A stretch of 64,000 nucleotides of DNA from Maricaulis virginensis (GTDB lineage Bacteria > Pseudomonadota > Alphaproteobacteria > Caulobacterales > Maricaulaceae), in the NCBI RefSeq assembly GCF_027922185.1, contig NZ_BSFE01000005.1:1-64000 (forward strand), read 5' to 3'. Shown here piece after piece: positions 16,162-24,080 of the stretch; the stretch's first letter is position 1; each line of letters begins with the position of its first letter. The notes below the pieces were generated by a model, which was given only the letters and a program-made list of their open reading frames with translations, made no database searches and was not told where the DNA came from. Position numbers and translations under genes: made by a program.

Positions 16162-17211
16162 ATGAAAACCCGCAGCCTGAAAAACGTCCTCATCGCTGGC
16201 ACCGCGACCGCACTGGTGGCCGCTGCGGCGGCTTTCATCTACCAGCCGCTGGCCTATGGCCAGGACGATGCGGCTCCGGTCGCCAATATCGTCCGCGACC
16301 CGCACGAAGTGCCGGCGCCGATCACGGCCCGCGAGCCGCAGCGCCACCTGGTGGAACTGGAAACGGTGGAGCTGGAAGGCCAGCTGGCCGACGGCTCGAC
16401 CTACACCTACTGGACCTTCAACCATCAGGTCCCCGGACCGATGATCCGCGTCCGCGTCGGTGACACGGTGGAAGTCCGACTGACCAATCACGAAGACAGC
16501 CTGATGCCGCACAATGTGGACTTCCACGCGGTAACGGGCCCCGGTGGCGGTGCCCCGGCCACGCTGGCCGGCCCCGGCGAGACCCGCTCCTTCGTCTTCC
16601 AGGCGCTCAACCCCGGTGTCTACGTCTATCACTGCGCCACGCCGATGGTCGCCAGCCACATCGCCAACGGCATGTACGGCCTGATCGTCGTCGAGCCTGA
16701 AGACGGCCTGCCGGAAGTCGATCGCGAATTCTACGTCATGCAGGGCGAGATCTACACGGAAGAGGAGTTCGGTACGCCGGGCCACCTGACCGAGAGCATC
16801 GACAAGCTGCTCGACGAAGAGCCGGAATACTACGTCTTCAACGGCGCGGCCGGCGCCCTGCGGGACAATCCGCTGCAGGCCCGGGTCGGCGAGACCGTCC
16901 GCATCTTCTTCGGCGTCGGCGGTCCGAACAAGACATCGTCCTTCCACGTGATCGGCGAGATCTTTGACGAGATCTACCCCTTCGGTTCCTTCACCTCGGA
17001 GACCATCAGCGACGTCCAGACCGTGACGGTCGCACCGGGTGGTGCCGTCGCCGTCGACTTCGCACTGGAAGTGCCGGGCAATTACATCCTGGTCGACCAC
17101 GCCCTGTCGCGCGTCGAACGCGGCCTGGCCGGCATCCTCCACGTCGAAGGACCGGAAAACCCGGAAATCTTCGAGCCGCTCAGCGGCGTCTCGGAAGACT
17201 CGGGCCACTAG
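16162..17211 (+). CDS. nirK: Copper-containing nitrite reductase, class II type
   Basis: A 349-residue periplasmic enzyme reducing nitrite to NO. After a Sec signal peptide (to about residue 34) there are two cupredoxin domains. Type 1 copper ligands: His in MPHNVDFH, Cys and His in YHCATPMVASH, and Met in ANGMYG. Type 2 ligands: the second His of NVDFH, the His of YHC, and the His of SSFHVIGEIFD in domain 2. The Cys-to-His spacing of eight is that of class II NirK (class I has nine). An NnrR-type box precedes it and pseudoazurin follows after 88 bases containing a strong hairpin. Confidence 0.97.
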   Translation: MKTRSLKNVLIAGTATALVAAAAAFIYQPLAYGQDDAAPVANIVRDPHEVPAPITAREPQRHLVELETVELEGQLADGSTYTYWTFNHQVPGPMIRVRVGDTVEVRLTNHEDSLMPHNVDFHAVTGPGGGAPATLAGPGETRSFVFQALNPGVYVYHCATPMVASHIANGMYGLIVVEPEDGLPEVDREFYVMQGEIYTEEEFGTPGHLTESIDKLLDEEPEYYVFNGAAGALRDNPLQARVGETVRIFFGVGGPNKTSSFHVIGEIFDEIYPFGSFTSETISDVQTVTVAPGGAVAVDFALEVPGNYILVDHALSRVERGLAGILHVEGPENPEIFEPLSGVSEDSGH

Positions 17212-17224
17212 GCCCGATCTCGAG

Positions 17225-17263
17225 GAAGCGGGGCGGGCCTCCCTCCCCATGCCGCCCCGCTTC
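17225..17263 (+). repeat. Intercistronic 12-bp hairpin between nirK and pseudoazurin
   Basis: GAAGCGGGGCGG (17225-17236) pairs exactly with 17252-17263 around a 15-base loop. No U tract follows, so it is more likely an mRNA-stabilising or processing element, or a leaky attenuator setting the nirK to pseudoazurin ratio, than a full terminator. Confidence 0.6.
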
Positions 17264-17299
17264 ATCACCTTAGTCCCCAACCAAGAAGGCCTGACCCCA

Positions 17300-17752
17300 A
17301 TGAAACGCGCTTTCCTCCCCCTCGCTGCCGCCATCTTCGCCGCCGCCCTGCCGGCCGGTACCGCACTGGCAGAAGACCATGAAATCCTGATGCTCAACCG
17401 CGGTGCCGACGGCCAGTCGATGGTTTTCGAACCGGCCTATCTGGAAGTCGCCCCGGGCGACACGGTGACCTTCGTCGCCACGGACCGGGCCCACAATGCC
17501 GAGACCATTCCCGGCATGGTGCCCGAAGGCGGTGAAACCTTCCGCGGCCGCATGAACGAAGACGTCTCCGTCACCTTCACGGCCGAAGGCGTCTATGGCG
17601 TGAAATGCCTGCCGCACTACGGTCTGGGCATGGTAGCCCTGATCAAGGTCGGCGACGGCGATGCCCCGAACCTGGACGCGGCTGCCGGTGTGCGCCAGCC
17701 GGGCCGTGCCCGCCAGCGCATGGAAGCCCTCTTCCAGCAGATCGACGACTGA
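17300..17752 (+). CDS. Pseudoazurin, electron donor to NirK
   Basis: A 150-residue periplasmic blue-copper protein. A Sec signal (MKRAFLPLAAAIFAAALPAG...) ends near AEDHE. Type 1 copper ligands are the His in RAHNAE and the C-terminal set in KCLPHYGLGM (Cys, His, Met with C-x2-H-x4-M). FEPAYLEVAPGDTVTF is the usual first strand pair. Its place directly after nirK, in the same orientation, fits the known role of pseudoazurin as electron donor to copper nitrite reductases. The 20-residue Arg/Gln-rich tail (GRARQRMEALFQQIDD) is also usual for the family. Confidence 0.94.
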   Translation: MKRAFLPLAAAIFAAALPAGTALAEDHEILMLNRGADGQSMVFEPAYLEVAPGDTVTFVATDRAHNAETIPGMVPEGGETFRGRMNEDVSVTFTAEGVYGVKCLPHYGLGMVALIKVGDGDAPNLDAAAGVRQPGRARQRMEALFQQIDD

Positions 17753-17844
17753 TCTTCCGCGGGCGGCGGCGCGTCCTCCTTCCCTCTCTTGCGCTGCCGT
17801 CCGCACTCTCCTTCCTGACCCCCTTCGCCGCGTGGAGTCCCGCC

Positions 17845-19977
17845 ATGTCACGCAAATCGCTTTATCTCGCCAGCGCGTCACTCGCTGCGGCGATCGCCCT
17901 GGGAAGTGCAGCCAGCGCTTCCGAACACGTCAATCAACGCCCTGAAGAACCGGCGGCGCCCGCTGTCCAGGACGTCATCGTGGTCACCGGTTTCCGGATC
18001 ACCACCAACGTGACCATCGAAGAGCACGTCTCCCCGGAACAGGCACCATTGCTGGGTCCTGATGCGGCCAGCCTTGTGGCACGCCTGCCCGGTGCGGCAC
18101 TCGTCGACAATGGTTCGATCTCCGGCCAGGTCCAGTATCGCGGCCTGTTCGGCCCGCGCGCGCCGGTCGCGATCGACGGTGCGGTCGTCACTTCCGGCGG
18201 TCCGAACCTGATGGATCCCCCGCTTCACTATGCGCCCATGCCGCTGGTCGAGCGCATCGAGGTCGATCGCGGTGTGGCCGCGGTCAGCCGCGGGCCCGGC
18301 ATGGGCGGCGGCATGAATGTCGTCCTCAAGGGCGTCGACTTCGCGTCCGGTCACGAGATCGAGTACGAAGCCGAGACCATGGCCTCCGTGCGCAGTGTAG
18401 ACGGATCCTACGCCGTGGGCGGCGTGGCGGGTGGCGCCAGCGAAGGCCGGCGCTTCCAGCTTCTGTTCTCGCGCGAAGAGGGCGGCGATATCGCCTTCTC
18501 CGGTGGTGACATTCCCAACAGCCATCACGAGCGCACGGTCTACGGCCTCGGCGGCGGGCTGGCGGGCGGCGATCATGCCGTGTCGCTCGACTATCGCCGT
18601 CTCGATACGGGGCCGACCGGCAATGCGGCCCTGGCGATGGATATCGAGCATGTCGAAACCGATATTGCGCGTCTGGCCTATGAAGGCATGGCCGGCGACA
18701 TCGCCATCGACGCTGCCCTTGGCTGGACCGATGTCAGCCATGGCATGGACAATTTCTCCCAGCGCCCCAATCCCGATCCGATGCGGCACCGCTATACGGT
18801 GGCAACGGCCAACACGGTCTCTGCCGAGCTGACCGTCGGATTTGAGGCCCTGGGCGGCGATCTGGAACTGGGGATCGACCGGGAAGAGGCCGAACACGAT
18901 GTCCTGATCTCCAATCCGGACAATGCCGCCTTCTTCCTCGGCTCGCTGCCGGACATCTCCATCGAACGCACCGGCGCCTATGCCCAGTGGGAAGGCGTGA
19001 TCCTGTCGCTGGAAAGCGAGCTGGGCATCCGCGCCGACTGGCATTCCGACGATGCCGGCCTTGCCCGTACGGGCGCTGCGGTTCCGGTGGGGGCGCAAAT
19101 GCTGGCCGGCATGTTCAACATGGCCGATCGCGCCCATGACGACACGACGGTCGATGCGGTGGCGCGCTTCTGGCGGCACACGGACGGCCCGCTGACCTGG
19201 CGTCTCACCCTGGCCCACAAGACGCGCATGCCGTCCTATGTCGAGCGCTATGCCTGGCTGCCCACGGGCGCCAGCGGCGGCCTGGCCGACGGCAATACCT
19301 ATGTCGGTGACCTGCATCTCGAGCCCGAGACGGCTGACAGTATCGAGGCCGGTTTCGACTGGCGCGGCGACAGCGGCTATTTCCGCCCGACCGTCTTCTA
19401 CCGCCGGGTCGACGATTTCATCCAGGGCGTTGCCTGGGACGCCACGCCGGGCGTGATCGATACCCCCGTGGAAATGGTCTCGATGATGAATGGCGATGCC
19501 ACGCCGCTGCGCTTTGCCAATGTCGACGCGGAGTTCTTCGGCGTGGATGCCGATTTCGGCTGGCAGCTGTCCCGCGCCTGGCGCATCGACGGCGTTGCAT
19601 CCCTGGTCAGGGGCGACCGCCGCGATATCGACGAGCCGCTCTACCGGATGGCGCCGGCGCGTCTGCTGCTCGACCTGACCTATGAACAGGCGGACTGGAG
19701 CGTGTCGCTGGAGAGCCGGTTCGTGGCCGAGCAGGATCGCGTTTCGGCGACCAATTCGGAGCAGACGACAGACGGTTATGCAGTCTTCGGCGCCAATCTC
19801 GACTGGTATGCCCGGGACAATGTCCTCGTCACGCTGGGCGTCGAGAACCTGTTCGACGAGACCTATGAGAGACACCTGTCCGGCTATAATCGCGTCGCCG
19901 GTGGCGACGTGGCCGTGGGTGACCGCCTGCCAGGTCAGGGGCGCGGCGCCTACGCCCGGATCAGCGCGGCCTTCTGA
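17845..19977 (+). CDS. TonB-dependent receptor in the nirK cluster, possible copper receptor
   Basis: A 710-residue outer-membrane receptor. Signal peptide to about residue 26 (GSAASA), then TonB-box-like DVIVVTGF, a plug with PLLGPDAASLVARLPGAALV and the segment GGPNLMDPPLHYAPMPLVER, and a barrel ending in ARISAAF. GGPN-x-MDPP-x-xY resembles the loop of NosA/OprC-type copper receptors (from memory), although the Cys I would expect near that Met in OprC is not present. The gene follows nirK and pseudoazurin, both copper proteins, so copper uptake is a sensible but unproven assignment. Other substrates remain possible. A strong terminator follows. Confidence 0.72.
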   Translation: MSRKSLYLASASLAAAIALGSAASASEHVNQRPEEPAAPAVQDVIVVTGFRITTNVTIEEHVSPEQAPLLGPDAASLVARLPGAALVDNGSISGQVQYRGLFGPRAPVAIDGAVVTSGGPNLMDPPLHYAPMPLVERIEVDRGVAAVSRGPGMGGGMNVVLKGVDFASGHEIEYEAETMASVRSVDGSYAVGGVAGGASEGRRFQLLFSREEGGDIAFSGGDIPNSHHERTVYGLGGGLAGGDHAVSLDYRRLDTGPTGNAALAMDIEHVETDIARLAYEGMAGDIAIDAALGWTDVSHGMDNFSQRPNPDPMRHRYTVATANTVSAELTVGFEALGGDLELGIDREEAEHDVLISNPDNAAFFLGSLPDISIERTGAYAQWEGVILSLESELGIRADWHSDDAGLARTGAAVPVGAQMLAGMFNMADRAHDDTTVDAVARFWRHTDGPLTWRLTLAHKTRMPSYVERYAWLPTGASGGLADGNTYVGDLHLEPETADSIEAGFDWRGDSGYFRPTVFYRRVDDFIQGVAWDATPGVIDTPVEMVSMMNGDATPLRFANVDAEFFGVDADFGWQLSRAWRIDGVASLVRGDRRDIDEPLYRMAPARLLLDLTYEQADWSVSLESRFVAEQDRVSATNSEQTTDGYAVFGANLDWYARDNVLVTLGVENLFDETYERHLSGYNRVAGGDVAVGDRLPGQGRGAYARISAAF

Positions 19978-19998
19978 CCGCACAGTCCGGGAAACTGG

Positions 19999-20037
19999 AA
20001 GGGCCGCGATGCGGGACATCGCGGCCCTTTTTCTTTT
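19999..20037 (+). terminator. Rho-independent terminator after the nirK-cluster receptor
   Basis: A 13-bp stem (19999-20011 with 20017-20029), a five-base loop and a downstream T-rich tract TTTCTTTT. It lies 22 bases after the receptor stop and directly before the convergent decarboxylase end; on the minus strand the A run can serve that gene too. Confidence 0.9.
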
Positions 20038-20047
20038 GCGGCGGATC

Positions 20048-21811
20048 TCAATCGAGCGTCGACAGCGCCTGCCGGATCGTGGCGGCGAATTGCGGCACCA
20101 TCGCGTCGCGTATGGCCTCGCTGGCCCAGTAGGGGTTCATGAAGACACAGCGGATCAGCACCAGCCGGGCCTCGTCCGCCTCTCCGTCGAACCTCGCGAT
20201 GTGACGGGCGATCTGGCTGCGGTGATTGACGCTGCCCAGCGTGGTGGTCGTGACGACGAAATCGCCGGCTTCGCACAAGGCGTCGTAGAGGGCCCGGGTC
20301 CGGCGATTGGCCGCGCTCAGGGCTTCGCCGGGTGCGCCGAGCGAGAAGCAGACGATATTGGCGTCGACCGGTTCGAGCACATGCACGCCGTCGAGACCGC
20401 CCAGCACCTCGTTGCGGAAAACATCGCCCGACCGGATCATCCCGGCCAGCAGGGCGCCGAACCGGTCGGGCGCAAAGCCGATCGTGCGGCCGGTCAGCCA
20501 GACGGCCGTCGCTCCGGCTGCCGAGCGCGACCCCTCCAGTGTCGATGTCCAGGGATCGTCGGAGATCTGCGGCCGCTCCAGATAGGGCGCGTCGAAGACC
20601 GAGACCGTGTAGTGGTCGGCGTCGCGGGCGAGAAACGCACCGCAGGCATAGGGCACGAAGCCCAGCTTGTGAGGGTCGATCGTCACCGAGTGCGCCCGTG
20701 AGACCGCTTTCAGCGCGGCGATCGTCGCGGGCTGCAGAACCGTTTCGTGCGGGCCGTCCGGAATGGTGCACAGGAAACCGCCATAGGCGGCGTCGACATG
20801 GTGCCATATCCGCCAGCCGCGTTCGGCCCGCCACTGATCGAGCCGGTCGGCGATGCGGTCGACGGGATCGATCTCGCCGGTCTCCGTCGTACCGGCAACC
20901 GAAACGACAGCCAGCACCGGCCGCGCCGCGGCTTCCGCCTCGGTCACCCGGCGCTCGAGATCCGCAATATCGAAACGTCCCTCGTCATCCAGGCCGATTT
21001 CCCAGAAGGCCTCTTCGCCCAGTCCGAACACATTGGCAGCCTTGCGCCAGGAGAAATGCTTGCTGGCCGGTACCAGCACCACGGGGCCGAGATAATCATG
21101 CCCGGCAGCCTTGGAGAGGCGGCGGAATACGTCGGCCGGATTGCCCGCCACCGCGCTGCAATTGCGCAGCGCACCGGGGTCCGGGGCGTGCTGTTTCACG
21201 AGCGCGGCATAGCGCGTCCAGCCCATATGTGCGGCTTCAAACACATTGAGGGGCTCGCCGGAGCTTTCGGCGATCCACAGGGCCAGAGACAGCCAGTGAT
21301 CGAGCCGGTAGCGGGCCCGCCAGACCCCTTCGAAATTGGCGACCGTGCCGCCGGAGGTGAAATGCCCCCGGGCCGTGGCCGGGTCATAGCCGATCATCTC
21401 CGCCAGCATGCCGATGGCTTCGGCTTCGATGACGGTGCCGACGCGCGAGACTTCCTTGGATGTGTTGTTCGGATTGTGCAGCAGGGCGGTCAGCTGGCCG
21501 AACAGGGCCGGCAGGGTCAGCTCCGACACCATGTGACCGGCATAGCGCGGCGAGTAGGTCGCCGTTTCCCGCCGCATCAGTGTCTTGAGCGTATCGAGCT
21601 CCTGGCTCAACCGCTCGCGTTCGGCAAGAAAATCGGCGGACAGGCGGTCGTCCCGGCTGATCGCGGCAGGATCGCCGGTGCGGTCGCTTTTGCGCCAGTC
21701 GAACCAGTCATCGAGAATGGCCTGGAATTCGGCCCGGACCCAGGCCTCATTCTCCGACTTGGGGCCCGGGAAGTAGGCCTTTGCGCCCACGGCGTTGTCG
21801 CGTGAAGTCAT
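20048..21811 (-). CDS. PLP-dependent group II decarboxylase, substrate unknown
   Basis: A 587-residue fold-type I PLP enzyme of the glutamate/aromatic amino acid decarboxylase superfamily. The Schiff-base lysine is in TIDPHKLGFVPY; the PLP-binding region has FTSGGTVANFE (GGT), and HVDAAYGGF holds the Asp that contacts the pyridine nitrogen. It is longer than standard GadB or DOPA decarboxylase, with N- and C-terminal extensions. AAGGA upstream sets the start at 21811. It diverges from a porin gene, and its promoter carries a perfect TTGAC-N4-GTCAA dyad, implying low-O2 control. The amino acid substrate, and why it belongs to an anaerobic regulon, cannot be told from sequence. Confidence 0.85.
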   Translation of the reverse strand: MTSRDNAVGAKAYFPGPKSENEAWVRAEFQAILDDWFDWRKSDRTGDPAAISRDDRLSADFLAERERLSQELDTLKTLMRRETATYSPRYAGHMVSELTLPALFGQLTALLHNPNNTSKEVSRVGTVIEAEAIGMLAEMIGYDPATARGHFTSGGTVANFEGVWRARYRLDHWLSLALWIAESSGEPLNVFEAAHMGWTRYAALVKQHAPDPGALRNCSAVAGNPADVFRRLSKAAGHDYLGPVVLVPASKHFSWRKAANVFGLGEEAFWEIGLDDEGRFDIADLERRVTEAEAAARPVLAVVSVAGTTETGEIDPVDRIADRLDQWRAERGWRIWHHVDAAYGGFLCTIPDGPHETVLQPATIAALKAVSRAHSVTIDPHKLGFVPYACGAFLARDADHYTVSVFDAPYLERPQISDDPWTSTLEGSRSAAGATAVWLTGRTIGFAPDRFGALLAGMIRSGDVFRNEVLGGLDGVHVLEPVDANIVCFSLGAPGEALSAANRRTRALYDALCEAGDFVVTTTTLGSVNHRSQIARHIARFDGEADEARLVLIRCVFMNPYWASEAIRDAMVPQFAATIRQALSTLD

Positions 21812-21872
21812 GGATCGTCCTTTTTCCGGCGGTGCAGGCTGCGCTTTTTCGCACGGCCGGGCATCCGGCCTT

Positions 21873-21886
21873 TTGACGCAGGTCAA
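21873..21886. promoter_or_regulatory. FNR/FixK box of the decarboxylase promoter
   Basis: TTGAC-GCAG-GTCAA is a perfect FNR/FixK-type dyad, centred 68.5 bases upstream of the decarboxylase ATG. It is 36 bases (centre to centre) from a second dyad of NnrR type. Confidence 0.8.
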
Positions 21887-21908
21887 ACCAGGGCTTTGCG
21901 CCGCTCGC

Positions 21909-21922
21909 TTGCGCTGGCGCAA
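21909..21922. promoter_or_regulatory. NnrR box of the porin promoter
   Basis: TTGCG-CTGG-CGCAA is a perfect dyad identical in both half-sites to the one before the NO reductase. It is centred 65.5 bases upstream of the porin ATG. Confidence 0.82.
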
Positions 21923-21980
21923 GTGGGCCGGCTGGCAACGGGACTATCGAGTACGGGTCACAATCCCGGGAGTTCCCATC

Positions 21981-23165
21981 ATGAAAGCCCTGCTTCTTGC
22001 CACGGCCGCGCTCGCCGTTCCGGCGATGGCGCCGGCATCCGCCCTCGCAGACGACGGACTGGCCGACAACCTCATTCTCAACATGCGCCTGCGCTATGAA
22101 AACGTCGACCAGGATGGTCTGGCCGAGACCGCTTCTGCATTGACCCTGCGTACCCGTTTCGGTTTCGAGACGCCGCGCCGGAACGGGTTTTCCGTCCTGC
22201 TGGAAGGTGAAAACACAACGCATCTGATCGACGACTTCGCCGACACGATTACGCCGAATCCCGGTTATCCGGTCGTCGCCGATCCGGAAGTCACCGAGCT
22301 GAACCGGGTGCAGATTTCCTGGACTGGCGAAACCGGTGCCGGCGTCACGCTGGGGCGGCAATGGTTCGTGCTGGGCGATCAGCGTTTTGCGGGGCCGGTC
22401 GGCTTCCGGCAGAACAGCCAGTCGGTCGATGCGATAAGGATCGGCAGTGGCGATGCCTGGCCGGTAACGCTGGACTACACCTATATCGATCGCGTGCATC
22501 GCATCTTCGGCGACGATCACCCGCTGGGCGAGCTGGACAGTGCATCCCATGCCGGCGAGGCACGCGTGGATACACCGCTGGGCGAGGTCGCTGCCTTCGC
22601 GCTTCTGCTCGACTTCGACAATGCACCGGCCCTGTCCTCGCAGACGCTGGGGCTGCGCCTGACCGGCACGCACGAGGCGATCGCCTACCGGTTCGAGCTG
22701 GCCAATCAGTCCGACTATGGTGCCAGTACCGGCGATTTCGACCTGACCTATCTGCGGGCCGAGGCGGATTACCGGTCCGGAAATCTCTCCGTCGGTGGCG
22801 GGATCGAGGTGCTCGGCGGCGACGGGGTGCAGGGCTTCCAGACGCCGCTCGCCACGCTGCACAAATTCCAGGGCGCGGCGGATGTCTTCCTGTCGACCCC
22901 GGCTGAAGGGCTGCGCGACCTTTATGTGCGCGGCAGCTGGCGCTTTCCGGACGCCGCGCCGGGACCGGTCAGCCTGGGCCTTGCCTGGCATGACTTCGCG
23001 TCCGATGACGGCGATATCGATTATGGCTCCGAAATCGACTTCGTGGCCGGCCTGGCGCTGACCGGGCGTTTGTCGGCGGAAGCGAAGGCCGCCGTCTTCG
23101 ACGGTGGTGCGGGCGGGCCGGCAGACCGGACGAAGATCTGGTTGAGCCTGGTCTTTGACTACTGA
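21981..23165 (+). CDS. Outer-membrane porin-like protein under NnrR-type control
   Basis: A 394-residue protein with a signal peptide (MKALLLATAALAVPAMAPAS...) and a barrel-like alternation of short amphipathic strands. It ends in an aromatic residue (SLVFDY), as outer-membrane barrels do. It resembles alginate-export/OprB-like porins of Caulobacterales (LNMRLRYENVDQDGL at the first strand). The start is placed at 21981 because the signal peptide begins there; the open frame upstream runs through the promoter. A perfect NnrR box precedes it, so it may be a channel for an N-oxide, an amine or another anaerobic solute. The substrate is unknown. Confidence 0.78.
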   Translation: MKALLLATAALAVPAMAPASALADDGLADNLILNMRLRYENVDQDGLAETASALTLRTRFGFETPRRNGFSVLLEGENTTHLIDDFADTITPNPGYPVVADPEVTELNRVQISWTGETGAGVTLGRQWFVLGDQRFAGPVGFRQNSQSVDAIRIGSGDAWPVTLDYTYIDRVHRIFGDDHPLGELDSASHAGEARVDTPLGEVAAFALLLDFDNAPALSSQTLGLRLTGTHEAIAYRFELANQSDYGASTGDFDLTYLRAEADYRSGNLSVGGGIEVLGGDGVQGFQTPLATLHKFQGAADVFLSTPAEGLRDLYVRGSWRFPDAAPGPVSLGLAWHDFASDDGDIDYGSEIDFVAGLALTGRLSAEAKAAVFDGGAGGPADRTKIWLSLVFDY

Positions 23166-23176
23166 TTGCGTCGACA

Positions 23177-23194
23177 GAGCCGCTGCTGCGGCTC
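23177..23194 (+). terminator. Weak hairpin after the porin gene
   Basis: GAGCCGC and GCGGCTC (23177-23183 and 23188-23194) form a seven-bp stem with a four-base loop just after the porin stop. No T tract follows. It is the only candidate end signal before the convergent tetR gene. Confidence 0.35.
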
Positions 23195-23202
23195 GATCCT
23201 GG

Positions 23203-23928
23203 TCAGGGGGCGGGCCTGTCTGTCGATGCGGGCAGAGCCTCGATCCCCTGACCGAAGACCTCGCACATCCGCTCCAGGATTGTTGCGGCATCGGCGGAGT
23301 TGCACAGTCCGCCGGAGAGGTGGTCGATACGGCCGGTCTGGGCCAGCGACAGCGTGATGGCGCCGGACATCATGTGGTAGAACCAGTAGAGGTCGGCCAG
23401 CGCGCAGTCTGGCCGGACTTCCCGCAACAACTCCACGAAACGCTGGGTCACGGCGTCGAAGGGGGAGGCATCATGGCCGATCTCGGCAGGGATCGGGGCG
23501 CTGTTGAGGCGGGCGATAACCGCGCCGTAGTGGCGATGGCCGGGTGTGCCGTCGAGAATGAAGCTGAAAGTCGGTTCCAGATAGGCGCGCACCAGGCCGG
23601 GGCCGGTCATCTGTCCCGCCTGCTCGCGGGCATAGGCGTCCAGCGATGCGGTCCGGCGGGCATTCACCATGTCGGCGCGGCGTTCGAGAACGGCGTCGAT
23701 CACACCGGCCTTGGTGCCGAAATAATAGTGGATCAGAGCCGTATCGACGCCCGACTCGGTCGCGATCTGGCGCATTGACACAGCTTCGAAGCCGGCTCCG
23801 GCGAAGAGCGCTTCTGCGGCATCCAGAATCCGTTCGCGCGATTCCTCGCGCCGGTCGGCCTGGCGCCGTCGCCGTCGGGACGGACCCGCGGTGCCTGTGT
23901 CCGGTTTTGCGATCATGCTCTTGCTCAT
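23203..23928 (-). CDS. TetR family transcriptional repressor
   Basis: A 241-residue TetR regulator with an Arg-rich N-terminal tail (SRRRRRQADRREESRERI). The helix-turn-helix is at residues about 30-75: ILDAAEALFAGAGFEAVSMR, then SGVDTALIHYYFGTKAGV. The C-terminal ligand domain is alpha-helical, of the CerR/TetR_C type. The start at 23928 follows AGAAGG. It diverges from the TonB receptor at 24081, and the gap holds a perfect inverted repeat suited to a TetR dimer, so it most likely represses that receptor and itself. The ligand is unknown, perhaps the substrate of the receptor/hydrolase pair. Confidence 0.9.
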   Translation of the reverse strand: MSKSMIAKPDTGTAGPSRRRRRQADRREESRERILDAAEALFAGAGFEAVSMRQIATESGVDTALIHYYFGTKAGVIDAVLERRADMVNARRTASLDAYAREQAGQMTGPGLVRAYLEPTFSFILDGTPGHRHYGAVIARLNSAPIPAEIGHDASPFDAVTQRFVELLREVRPDCALADLYWFYHMMSGAITLSLAQTGRIDHLSGGLCNSADAATILERMCEVFGQGIEALPASTDRPAP

Positions 23929-23988
23929 GGCCTTCTGTCTTGCACCGTTTTCCCTGCTCCGCCAAGGCGCAAGCCTGCGCATCGATAA

Positions 23989-24006
23989 ATTTATTGACCA
24001 ATAAAT
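23989..24006. promoter_or_regulatory. Palindromic operator between tetR and the TonB receptor
   Basis: ATTTATTG-AC-CAATAAAT is a perfect eight-bp dyad with a two-base centre in an AT-rich patch between the divergent genes. Length and position fit a TetR-family operator overlapping both promoters. Confidence 0.68.
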
Positions 24007-24080
24007 AAATATATTGATTATGTCTTCCGATCCGGCGCCAACGTGCCGGCAAGCGCAAAAAAGCGCCGAGGGAGGAGAGC

